From an uncultured Oscillospiraceae bacterium (GTDB lineage Bacteria; Bacillota_A; Clostridia; Oscillospirales; Oscillospiraceae): DNA of 12,675 nt. The stretch lies in the NCBI GenBank assembly GCA_934589325.1, contig CAKTNU010000025.1:1-12675 (forward strand), written 5' to 3'. The position numbers and the translations under genes were made by a program. Under the pieces are notes generated by a model that made no database searches, was not told the DNA's origin, and worked only from the letters and a program-made list of their open reading frames with translations. Below, in pieces: positions 6,487 to 12,675 of the stretch. The stretch's first letter is position 1, and every line of letters begins with the position of its first letter.

Positions 6487-6517
6487 CAGACCGCAGGAAG
6501 TATGCGCGCAGACCGCA
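6487..6517 (+). repeat. CAGACCGCA direct repeat upstream of the PfkB gene
   Basis: CAGACCGCA occurs at 6487-6495 and 6509-6517, 22 nt apart, with a palindromic TGCGCGCA at 6503-6510 between them. The second copy ends next to the ribosome-binding site (GGAGGG) of the kinase gene. It could be a regulator site in DNA or leader RNA, or chance. Confidence 0.35.
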
Positions 6518-6532
6518 TTGGAGGGATTTTGT

Positions 6533-7534
6533 ATGAAGAACAGCGAGATAGGACACGGTTCTGCCGGAGCCGGGAGAAAAATAGAGGTCGCCGCAATAGG
6601 GGAGCTGCTGATAGATTTTGCGCAGGAGAGCGAGAATGCAATGGGCTACCCTGTTATGGCAGCGCATCCCGGCGGCGCTCCGTGCAATTTCCTCGCCGCG
6701 CTCGCGGCGCTTGGAGTAAAAACGGCGTTCATCGGCAAGGTCGGGGAGGATGATTTCGGCGCAATGCTGCGGCGGACGCTTGAGAGCATCGGTGTCGATA
6801 CGCGGGGGCTGAAAGCCGACCCGGAGGTGTTCACGACACTGGCCTTCGTGCGCTTTGACGAGCGCCGTGACCGTTCGTTCAGCTTTGCGCGCAAGCCCGG
6901 CGCGGATATGCTGCTGCGCCCGGACGAGCTTGATCTGACGGTCATTGATGAGTGCCGCATGCTGCACTTCGGGACTCTGAGTCTCAGCGATGAGCCGTCG
7001 CGCTCGGCAACACGGGCCGCTGTGGAATACGCCCGTCATGCGGGCAAGCGCGTCAGCTTCGATCCGAACCTGCGCGAGCCTCTGTGGTCTTCGCGTGAAG
7101 CTGCGGCGGAGCAGATGCTGTGGGGGCTTAAGAATGCCGACGTTGTGAAGATCAGCGGCGAGGAGGCGGAATTTCTGTTCGGCGGCACGGCCGAGGAGTG
7201 CGCGGAGAGAATATTGGATGAATACGGCGTGAAGCTGGTGATGATAACACTTGGTGAGCGCGGCTGCTATGTAAAAAATCGCCGTGCGCAGTGCCGCGCC
7301 GCCGCGCCGCGCATGACTGCGGTCGATACCACCGGGGCCGGAGACATTTTCGGCGGCAGCGCGGCGTACTGCCTGCTGCGCGCCGGGAAGAAGCCGGAGG
7401 AATTGGATGAGGGGGAGCTGCTGGAGCTTGCGCGCTTTGCATGTGCAGCGGCGAGCCTCTCCGTCTGCCGTCCCGGTGGAATATCCAGCGTACCGACGCT
7501 TGAGGAGATACGAACGGCAAAAACGAAAGCCTGA
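6533..7534 (+). CDS. PfkB-family carbohydrate kinase (fructokinase-like)
   Basis: A 333-residue ribokinase-fold kinase. The first PfkB signature is at about 46-71, with PGGAPCNFLAALAALG and FIGKVGEDDFG. The second is DTTGAGDIFGGS at 265-276, where Asp271 is the expected catalytic base and GAG forms the anion hole. FDPNLREPLW (176-185) and the position of GGAPCN are typical of fructokinases and 2-keto-3-deoxygluconate kinases. It would phosphorylate a sugar with ATP in the cytoplasm; the exact sugar is inferred only. ATG 6533 follows GGAGGG by 7 nt; an upstream TTG at 6518 lies before that site and is rejected. The first 15 residues are an extra polar leader before the first strand. It is monocistronic, with its own terminator and no transporter beside it. 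Confidence 0.9.
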   Translation: MKNSEIGHGSAGAGRKIEVAAIGELLIDFAQESENAMGYPVMAAHPGGAPCNFLAALAALGVKTAFIGKVGEDDFGAMLRRTLESIGVDTRGLKADPEVFTTLAFVRFDERRDRSFSFARKPGADMLLRPDELDLTVIDECRMLHFGTLSLSDEPSRSATRAAVEYARHAGKRVSFDPNLREPLWSSREAAAEQMLWGLKNADVVKISGEEAEFLFGGTAEECAERILDEYGVKLVMITLGERGCYVKNRRAQCRAAAPRMTAVDTTGAGDIFGGSAAYCLLRAGKKPEELDEGELLELARFACAAASLSVCRPGGISSVPTLEEIRTAKTKA

Positions 7535-7554
7535 CCTATAACGGTCAGGCTTTT
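7526..7554. terminator. Intrinsic terminator after the PfkB gene
   Basis: An 11-bp stem (7526-7536 with 7543-7553) with loop TATAAC ends in TTTT. The stem overlaps the kinase stop codon (7532-7534). The reverse strand also ends the stem with TTT, so it may also serve the convergent gene at 7570. Confidence 0.85.
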
Positions 7555-7569
7555 GATAACAAAGTCAGT

Positions 7570-7890
7570 TTATTCGGTTTTGGAGTTTTCGTCTCCGCAG
7601 AAGCGGGCTTCGTCGTTCGACCAGCCGTGGTCAAGCAGCCAGTAGGAAAATTCGCCTACCTCATCCTTGGCCTGACGCTCAAGCTTCAGCTTTGTCTCAT
7701 ATGCGCGCAGCTCGCCCACCGTGAATGGCAGCTCAAGCTCTGCCGCGATCGGCAGCAGCACAGCCTCTACCAGCGGCTCGCGCAGCTCCAGACTGCCGGG
7801 ATAGTACTCCTCCGCCAGCCGGACTCTCTCGCGCAGCTCTTCATCCTCGTCGTACTGCGCAAAGAATTTTATGACGTTTTCCTTTGCCAT
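7570..7890 (-). CDS. Small Nif11-like protein, downstream of a P-loop protein
   Basis: A 106-residue, acidic, helical protein. The N-terminal part runs MAKENVIKFFAQYDEDEELRE, then a long helix, then LPFTVGELRAYETKL (residues about 54-68). This resembles the Nif11-type fold, in which a short helix with paired acidic residues precedes a G/E-D/P-F-T-x-x-E-L motif. Nif11 domains occur as stand-alone proteins and as leader peptides of ribosomally made peptides. Here no double-Gly cleavage site or Cys/Ser/Thr-rich core follows; the tail (SYWLLDHGWSNDEARFCGDENS) has one Cys. The ATG is 4 nt after the stop of the P-loop gene and has no clear Shine-Dalgarno site, so it is probably translated by coupling. 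The family call is from pattern memory and is moderate. Confidence 0.68.
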   Translation of the reverse strand: MAKENVIKFFAQYDEDEELRERVRLAEEYYPGSLELREPLVEAVLLPIAAELELPFTVGELRAYETKLKLERQAKDEVGEFSYWLLDHGWSNDEARFCGDENSKTE

Positions 7891-7894
7891 ATGA

Positions 7895-8308
7895 TCAGAT
7901 CAGGAACTTTTTGACGCTCTCGGGTGCGTTCTCGGGGTCGGCAGAGCAGCTGAGCACGAACTCAATGTTCTCCTGCTCGGCAAACTTGTCCAGCCATGCG
8001 ATGAAAGCGGCAAATGCTTCCTCGGACTTGTCCTCGACGAGCTTGAAAAAGTTGTCTATATAAAAATGGGTTATATCGTAGTTGCCGGCGTGCATGCCGC
8101 TGATAAAGCCCTTGAAAAATTCGTAACTGCCGATGTCATATGCAGATGCGTCGATAAGACGAGCCTGATAGGGGATGTCGTAGGTGAGCTTACGCTCTTT
8201 TTCGATGCAGACAACGTCGCCGTCTCCGTTTGCGACCGCGCCGCGGACAAGCTCCACCAGCTTTTTGGTCTTGCCGGATCCTTTCAGACCCATGATGATC
8301 TTAACCAA
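7895..8308 (-). CDS. Small P-loop NTPase of unknown function
   Basis: A 137-residue protein built around a Walker A motif GLKGSGKT (residues 7-14, Lys13 and Thr14). A hydrophobic strand with acidic end, HFYIDNF (81-87, Asp85), is a plausible Walker B, and a final strand IEFVLSCSADPE is sensor-like. It is about a single minimal RecA/AAA-type core. Related small clostridial proteins of this layout are usually left as hypothetical ATP-binding proteins. TTG 8308 is chosen because it gives the usual MVKIIMG start and GGAG lies 10 nt upstream; GTG 8317 is possible but only 1 nt from that GGAG. It is first in a two-gene unit with the Nif11-like gene and divergent from the ParB-like/BMP operon. Confidence 0.82.
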   Translation of the reverse strand: MVKIIMGLKGSGKTKKLVELVRGAVANGDGDVVCIEKERKLTYDIPYQARLIDASAYDIGSYEFFKGFISGMHAGNYDITHFYIDNFFKLVEDKSEEAFAAFIAWLDKFAEQENIEFVLSCSADPENAPESVKKFLI

Positions 8309-8336
8309 GTTGATCACGCTCCATTTCTATTTGGTG

Positions 8337-8370
8337 TTTATACCATACCATTTTTATAGGTCTTATGCAA
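8337..8370 (-). promoter_or_regulatory. Promoter of the P-loop/Nif11-like unit
   Basis: The minus strand reads TTGCAT (8365-8370), a 17-nt spacer, then TATGGT (8342-8347). Overlapping it is an extended -10, TGGTATAAA, at 8337-8345. Either gives a leader of about 25-30 nt. Confidence 0.45.
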
Positions 8371-8432
8371 TAGCAAAAAAATGAATCAGGCGTAAATTTT
8401 ATTTCGGCGTGTCCGGGGCATAAAAAACGTCC

Positions 8433-8469
8433 TTGCGTTTCGGGCAGAATAATAGTAAAACTATATTAT
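8433..8469 (+). promoter_or_regulatory. Weak promoter candidate for the ParB-like/BMP operon
   Basis: TTGCGT (8433-8438) is followed after 17 nt by TAAAAC, and a better TATATT (8462-8467) lies without a matching -35. The real start in the 8318-8556 region cannot be fixed from the sequence. Confidence 0.25.
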
Positions 8470-8556
8470 CGGCCGGCAGGAGCGGGCGTGCCAGACGGCG
8501 CGTCGTTCAGCCGCGGAAAACCGTGTATCAGCCGAGAAAAGCATGGAGGAGAGCCT

Positions 8557-10512
8557 ATGAGCAGACAGGAAGCCCTGAACCAGTACACCGCCGCGCTCAA
8601 AGCCGGGCAGAGATACCGCAAGGAATGTCTCATTCAGGGGCGATACCCGTATCCGCAGGTGCTCGATGAGATCTTCGACGAGTCGATGGCTGCGGGCAGG
8701 GTCGAGCTCGGGACGATAAACATCCCGACCGAGTATATCGTCGGCACCAAGACCGGCGGCCGCCAGAGTGCGTTTGCCGCAAACTTCATGCCGCTGCTCG
8801 GCGAGGGGACGGAATTTGCACACAAGTGGGTGAGTCTCTGCGAGGCAAACCTGAGCGACGAGGGCATACGTGACCCGGTGCGCTGCTATGAGTATATGGG
8901 GCGTTTCTATGTGCAGGAGGGCAACAAGCGCGTCAGCGTTCTCAAGAGCTTCGGCGCACCAACGATTCCTGCCGTCGTCACTAGGATAATCCCCGCATGG
9001 TCGCAGGAGCCGGAGGTCAGGCTGTACTACGAGTTCATGAAGTTTTATCAGCTCAGCCGACTGTATATACTGTCGTTCAGCCGTCTGGGGTCATATGTAA
9101 AGCTGCAGGCCGCGCTCGGCTTTGATGCGGATCATGTCTGGACGGAGGCGGAACGGCGCAGCTTTTCCGCCGCGTACTATGCGTTCCGTGCGGCGCTTGA
9201 AAAGCGTGAGGGCGGCAGAAAGCCCGGTACGATAGGTGACGCGCTGCTGATATTCCTGCAGATATTCAGCTTTGACGAGCTGAAGGCCATGACGCAGACC
9301 GAGCTTGAACGCTCAATAGCCGCTATCTGGCCGGAGGTCGAGGTGCAGACCAAGCCCACGCCCATAGCGGTCAACACCGAGAGCACGGTCGAGAGCAAGG
9401 GTGTGCTTTCAAAGCTCGTGGACAGCATACTTCTGCCGAGCCATATCGACGCCGCGTTCATAAACGAGCTGCCGCCGGAGAAGAGCGCATGGATAATGTC
9501 GCACGAGAGGGGGCGCCTGTACCTTGAACAGCACATGCCGGAGAAGGTCACGACGCGGGTATATAACGTCGATGCCGGGCATGATGCGGACGCGCTGATG
9601 GACGCTGCCGCGGCAGACGGGGCGCAGGTTATATTTGCGACGACGCCGCGGCTCATTGCCGCCTGCCGCAAGGCCTCGGTGAAGCATCCGGGGATAAAGA
9701 TATTGAACTGCTCCGTATCCATGCCCTTCCCGGGCGTGCGGACCTACTACAGCCGCGTCTATGAGGGCAAGTTCATATCCGGTGCCGTAGCCGGGGCGAT
9801 GACCCGCACCGGCAAGGTCGGATATATTGCCAGCAGCCCTATATACGGTGTCCCGGCCGGGATAAACGCTTTTGCGCTTGGCGCGAAGCTGACGAATCCC
9901 GACGTCAGGATATGCCTGCGCTGGTCGAGCGTGTCTCCGGACCCGATAGGCGAGCTCAAGGCGCTGGGCGTGGATATGATATCTAACCGCGATATGCCGA
10001 GCCCGGAGCAGCCGCAGGATGAGTGGGGTCTGTGCCGCGTTGACGGCGGCGCGCTGATACCGATCGGTTCGCCGTTCTGGAACTGGGGCGAGATGTATGT
10101 GCACATTATAGAAAACATCCTCAGCGGAGGATGGGACGAGCTGAGCTACAAAAACAGTGGCAAGGCGGTCAACTATTGGTGGGGAATGAGCAGCGGCGTT
10201 ATTGACATACGCTTGACGGAGAATATACCCGACAGCATGGCCGAGCTTGTGGACATTCTCAAGCGCGGCATCTCATCCGGCCTGATCATGCCGTTCCACC
10301 GCAAGATACGTGCCCAGAACGGCGAGCTTATAAACGACGGTACACGATGGCTGTCACCGGACGAGCTGCTGCACATGGACTGGCTGTGCGACTGTATAGA
10401 GGGCACGATACCAGGCTTCGACGAACTGCTGCCGATGGCGCAGTCGCTCGTGAGACTGCAGGGCGTGTACCGCGATTGGATAATTCCGGACAAGGGGGAG
10501 GTACAGATATGA
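8557..10512 (+). CDS. Fusion of a ParB-like domain and a BMP/PnrA-type nucleoside-binding domain
   Basis: A 651-residue protein with no signal peptide, lipobox or membrane segment. Residues about 45-145 look like a ParB/sulfiredoxin-type fold: strand INIPTEYIVGT, a helical region, then FYVQEGNKRVSVLKSFGAPTIPAVV (117-141). The latter lines up in length with the GERR-RAAKLAG box of ParB. Residues about 300-600 look like the BMP family of substrate-binding proteins (nucleoside-binding PnrA type): SAWIMSHERG, DGAQVIFATTP, then YEGKFISGAVAGAMTRTGKVGYI (402-424) and AGINAFALGAK. BMP proteins normally sit outside the membrane, but this one is predicted cytosolic. Start ATG 8557 has GGAGGAGAG just upstream; earlier in-frame codons lack a site. 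It overlaps the next gene by ATGA. Similar clostridial proteins are usually labelled BMP-family binding protein; the role is unknown. Confidence 0.85.
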   Translation: MSRQEALNQYTAALKAGQRYRKECLIQGRYPYPQVLDEIFDESMAAGRVELGTINIPTEYIVGTKTGGRQSAFAANFMPLLGEGTEFAHKWVSLCEANLSDEGIRDPVRCYEYMGRFYVQEGNKRVSVLKSFGAPTIPAVVTRIIPAWSQEPEVRLYYEFMKFYQLSRLYILSFSRLGSYVKLQAALGFDADHVWTEAERRSFSAAYYAFRAALEKREGGRKPGTIGDALLIFLQIFSFDELKAMTQTELERSIAAIWPEVEVQTKPTPIAVNTESTVESKGVLSKLVDSILLPSHIDAAFINELPPEKSAWIMSHERGRLYLEQHMPEKVTTRVYNVDAGHDADALMDAAAADGAQVIFATTPRLIAACRKASVKHPGIKILNCSVSMPFPGVRTYYSRVYEGKFISGAVAGAMTRTGKVGYIASSPIYGVPAGINAFALGAKLTNPDVRICLRWSSVSPDPIGELKALGVDMISNRDMPSPEQPQDEWGLCRVDGGALIPIGSPFWNWGEMYVHIIENILSGGWDELSYKNSGKAVNYWWGMSSGVIDIRLTENIPDSMAELVDILKRGISSGLIMPFHRKIRAQNGELINDGTRWLSPDELLHMDWLCDCIEGTIPGFDELLPMAQSLVRLQGVYRDWIIPDKGEVQI

Positions 10513-11099
10513 AGCTGCTGCTGGTATCCGACCATGAGAACAGCTTTCTTTGGGATTACTATACGCCAGGCAGACTGGACGGCATTGACCTGATACTCTC
10601 CTGCGGTGACCTGAAGCCCGAATATCTGAGCTTCCTGGTAACGATGGGACGTGCGCCGGTGCTGTATGTCTGCGGCAATCACGACGGACGCTACGAAAAG
10701 ACTCCGCCCGAGGGCTGCGACTGCATCGAGGACAAGCTGGTGACCTTCAAGGGGCTGCGCATCCTCGGCATGGGCGGCTGCCCGATGTACAACCGCGGGC
10801 CGCATCAATATACCGAGCGCCAGATGGAGCGCCGACTGCACAAGGTCGGCAGGCAGATATCCAGAGCTGGCGGGGTAGATATCCTGCTCAGCCATGCCCC
10901 CGCTGCCGGTTGGGGAGATGCGGACGACTTCGCGCACCGCGGCTTTGAGTGCTTCAACGATTTTATGGACAAGTACAGGCCGAGATACCATGTTCACGGC
11001 CATGTGCATATGAACTACGGCTCGAACATCCCTCGGACTCTCCAGCGCGGAGATACGACGGTTATAAACGCCTGGGACAAATATATATTGGAGATATGA
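10509..11099 (+). CDS. Calcineurin-like metallophosphoesterase
   Basis: A 196-residue protein with the metallophosphoesterase motifs in order: VSDHE (residues 6-10, Asp8 with Glu10 where the usual D-x-H has His), SCGDL (31-35, Asp34), GNHD (56-59), LLSHAP (His about 128) and HGHVH near residue 162. These form a two-metal site that cleaves phosphomonoesters or phosphodiesters in the cytoplasm. It is a minimal-size member of the YfcE/MPE type. Its ATG overlaps the stop of the preceding gene (ATGA, 10509-10512), and GGGGGAGG lies 7 nt upstream, so translation is coupled. The next gene begins 1 nt after its stop. The substrate is not known; the neighbour suggests a nucleotide-related one, as inference. 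Confidence 0.9.
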   Translation: MKLLLVSDHENSFLWDYYTPGRLDGIDLILSCGDLKPEYLSFLVTMGRAPVLYVCGNHDGRYEKTPPEGCDCIEDKLVTFKGLRILGMGGCPMYNRGPHQYTERQMERRLHKVGRQISRAGGVDILLSHAPAAGWGDADDFAHRGFECFNDFMDKYRPRYHVHGHVHMNYGSNIPRTLQRGDTTVINAWDKYILEI

Positions 11100-11100
11100 A

Positions 11101-11898
11101 ATGAAAACAGGAAAAATAGCGATAGTTACTGGCGGCAGCGGCGGTATCGGCCGCTGCACGGCGGCAGCTCTGCATGACGCGGGCTGCACGGTATATGAGC
11201 TGTCCCGCCGCGAAAAACCGGCGGAGGGGATAATACATATCACCGCCGACGTGACCGACGAGGCACAGGTGCGCGCCGCAGTAGATGAGGTCATAGCCCG
11301 GGAGGGGCGGATAGATATCCTGATAAACAACGCGGGCTTCGGAATATCCGGCGCGGCAGAGCTGACCGACACGCGGGATTCGCACGCCCAGCTTGAGCTG
11401 AACGTATTCGGCACGGATAATGTGACCCGCGCCGTACTGCCGCACATGCGTGCGCAGGGCGGCGGACGCATAGTGTGCATGAGCAGCATCGCGGGCATAG
11501 TGCCGATACCGTTCCAGCTCTGGTACTCGGTCAGCAAGGCGGCGATAATTGCCTATGTCCTCGCGCTGCAGAACGAAGTACGGCCGTTCAACATAAGCGT
11601 CTGCGCAATAATGCCCGGAGATATCGCGTCAGGCTTCACCGACGCAAGGAAAAAGTCCGAGGCGGGAGACGATGTGTACGCAGGCCGCATCGAGCGCTCC
11701 GTGGCTGTCATGGAGCACGACGAGCGTACGGGCATGAGCCCGGAGTTCGCGGGAAGATTCGTCGCGAGAGCCGCGCTGAAGAAGAGCTCGCGGCCGCTCA
11801 TCGCGATGGGCGCGGCCTATAAGGGCGCGGCGGCGCTGGTGAAGCTGCTGCCGAGACGTACCTCGAATTGGCTGGTCGGAAAGATCTACGCAAAGTGA
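11101..11898 (+). CDS. Short-chain dehydrogenase/reductase (SDR)
   Basis: A 265-residue classical SDR. TGGSGGIG (10-17) is the NAD(P)-binding glycine loop, NNAG (76-79) the structural motif, Asn101 the conserved helix Asn, Ser128/129 the catalytic Ser, and YSVSK (142-146) the active-site Tyr and Lys. SRREK (35-39) after the second strand favours NADP(H). It reduces a carbonyl or oxidises an alcohol, of unknown substrate. The C-terminal part (about 225-265) is hydrophobic and basic (PLIAMGAAYKGAAALVKLLP), which may allow membrane or lipid contact. It is last in the three-gene operon, 1 nt after the phosphoesterase stop, with GGAG 7 nt before ATG, and is followed by a terminator. Confidence 0.92.
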   Translation: MKTGKIAIVTGGSGGIGRCTAAALHDAGCTVYELSRREKPAEGIIHITADVTDEAQVRAAVDEVIAREGRIDILINNAGFGISGAAELTDTRDSHAQLELNVFGTDNVTRAVLPHMRAQGGGRIVCMSSIAGIVPIPFQLWYSVSKAAIIAYVLALQNEVRPFNISVCAIMPGDIASGFTDARKKSEAGDDVYAGRIERSVAVMEHDERTGMSPEFAGRFVARAALKKSSRPLIAMGAAYKGAAALVKLLPRRTSNWLVGKIYAK

Positions 11899-11956
11899 GA
11901 TCAAGAGGCAAAAGAGCGGCCGGCTGCATGATCCCGGAGACCCTTTGACAAGCATA

Positions 11957-11993
11957 CAAGCCCGGTCGGAAGCTTCCGACCGGGCTTGCTTTT
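11957..11993 (+). terminator. Strong terminator of the ParB-like/BMP-MPE-SDR operon
   Basis: A perfect 15-bp-arm palindrome centred on AAGCTT (11958-11987) extends one more pair (11957/11988) and is followed by CTTTTAT. On the minus strand no T-run follows, so it serves the operon more than ftsH. Confidence 0.85.
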
Positions 11994-12006
11994 ATAAGTG
12001 CCGAAT

Positions 12007-12675
12007 TTATTTGTTGAGGATCTCCATAAATTCCTCGCCGGTGATGGTCTCGCGGCTGTAGAGGAAGTCAGCCAGCTCGTCGAGCTTGGCGCGGTTCTCC
12101 TTGAGGATGCCGATAGCCTTCTCGTGCTGACGGGAGACAAGATCGACGACCAGAGCATCTATCTTTGCCTGAGTATCCGCAGAGCAGGCGAGGGATGTGT
12201 CGCCGCCGAGGTACTGATTGCTGACAGTCTCGAGCGCGACCATGTCGAAGTCCTTGCTCATGCCGTAGCGGGTCAGCATGGCGCGGGCGAGCTTCGTCGC
12301 CTGCTCGATATCGTTGGAGGCGCCGGTGGTGATGGAGCCGAACACGACCTCCTCTGCGGCGCGGCCGCCGGTGAGAGTGGCTATCTTGTTCTCCAGCTCC
12401 TCCTTGTTCATGAGGTAATGGTTGCCCTCTTCGACCTGCATCGTGTAGCCGAGCGCACCGGAGGTACGGGGGATTATGGTTATCTTCTGCACGGGGGCGG
12501 AATTGGTCTGCTTTGCGGCGACGAGCGCATGACCTATCTCGTGATATGCGACGATGCGCTTCTCGGCGTCGGTTAGGATCGCGTTCTTCTTCTGGTAGCC
12601 CGCGATGACGACCTCGATGCTCTCCTCAAGGTCGGACTGCGTGACGAACTTGCGCCCGTCGCGCACGGCGCGCAG
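12007..12675 (-). CDS. ftsH: ATP-dependent zinc metalloprotease FtsH, C-terminal part (partial)
   Basis: The frame runs off the right edge and ends at TAA 12007-12009, giving the last 222 residues. It starts within the end of the AAA+ module (LRAVRDGRKFVTQSDLEESIE, helical lid) and contains the M41 protease domain. The zinc site is HEIGH in IVAYHEIGHALV, with the third ligand Asp in GASNDIEQAT. GALGYTMQVEEGNHYLMNKEEL and TGGRAAEEVVFG are conserved FtsH features. FtsH is a hexameric inner-membrane protease that unfolds and degrades membrane and some cytosolic proteins. The tail ends EEFMEILNK with no long extension. The membrane segments and Walker motifs lie outside the window. Its 3' end faces the terminator of the SDR operon. 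Confidence 0.95.
   Translation of the reverse strand: MRAVRDGRKFVTQSDLEESIEVVIAGYQKKNAILTDAEKRIVAYHEIGHALVAAKQTNSAPVQKITIIPRTSGALGYTMQVEEGNHYLMNKEELENKIATLTGGRAAEEVVFGSITTGASNDIEQATKLARAMLTRYGMSKDFDMVALETVSNQYLGGDTSLACSADTQAKIDALVVDLVSRQHEKAIGILKENRAKLDELADFLYSRETITGEEFMEILNK

Larger units (their letters stand above)
6180..6532. other. 353-nt divergent intergenic region between the GDPD and PfkB genes
   Basis: AT-rich spacer between two divergent genes. It holds the GDPD promoter (6240-6268), a phased 10-bp repeat (6212-6243) and a 9-bp repeat close to the kinase start (6487-6517). TTGCCA occurs twice, at 6304 and 6335, 31 nt apart. TATAAC at 6425-6430 is a possible -10 for the kinase, but no matching -35 is seen. 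I find no ORF or RNA gene with convincing support; the length would allow a small RNA or further regulator sites. Confidence 0.6.

Noticed and set aside
8488..8556. 23-residue upstream extension of the ParB-like/BMP protein
   Set aside because: It lacks a ribosome-binding site, while ATG 8557 has a strong GGAGGAGAG.
10173..11537. 454-codon open frame on the minus strand across the operon
   Set aside because: It spans three overlapping genes with intact motifs on the other strand and shows Ser/Arg/Pro-rich shadow composition.
11957..11993. Long perfect palindrome considered as a mobile-element end or attachment site
   Set aside because: Its place right after the SDR stop and the following T-run fit an intrinsic terminator; no transposase, integrase or target duplication is near.

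Overview
The window looks like a chromosomal segment of a GC-rich, anaerobic, gut-type member of the Clostridia, probably Oscillospiraceae or a relative. This is inferred from family content: the end of a 2-oxoacid:ferredoxin oxidoreductase subunit, a DUF1836 regulator, a lipoprotein with a classic lipobox, a ParB-like/BMP fusion protein of clostridial type, strong Shine-Dalgarno sites and sigma-A-like promoters. I see no rRNA, tRNA, CRISPR array, insertion sequence or phage gene, so this is chromosomal backbone with several poorly characterised genes.

Layout. (1) 1-272: tail of the oxidoreductase gamma subunit (+), ended by a strong bidirectional terminator. (2) 351-1795: an uncharacterised 120-residue protein (-), a divergent small membrane-anchored protein (+), and a DUF1836 regulator (-) that converges on it with only 4 nt between the stops. 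(3) 1796-4048: a divergent promoter region carrying a near-perfect 35-bp palindrome, then an SGNH/GDSL hydrolase (+) and a GT4 glycosyltransferase (+) that appears to have its own promoter. (4) 4115-6268: a large glycerophosphodiester phosphodiesterase lipoprotein (-) with its own terminator, promoter and a 22-bp-phased repeat overlapping the -10. (5) 6533-7554: a PfkB sugar kinase (+). (6) 7570-8308: a two-gene unit (-) of a small P-loop protein and a Nif11-like small protein. (7) 8557-11993: a tightly packed three-gene operon (+) of a ParB-like/BMP fusion protein, a calcineurin-like metallophosphoesterase and a short-chain dehydrogenase, ended by a strong terminator. (8) 12007-12675: the C-terminal protease part of FtsH (-), cut by the window edge.

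How genes may work together. The hydrolase and glycosyltransferase suggest envelope or glycan/lipid modification, and the GDPD lipoprotein suggests surface phosphodiester (glycerophosphodiester or teichoic-acid-like) turnover. The most unusual unit is the three-gene operon. Its first product joins a ParB-type nucleotide-binding fold to a nucleoside-binding-protein-like domain, has no signal peptide, and is translationally coupled to a phosphoesterase. A cytosolic nucleoside or nucleotide sensing role is a reasonable hypothesis, but it is inference only.
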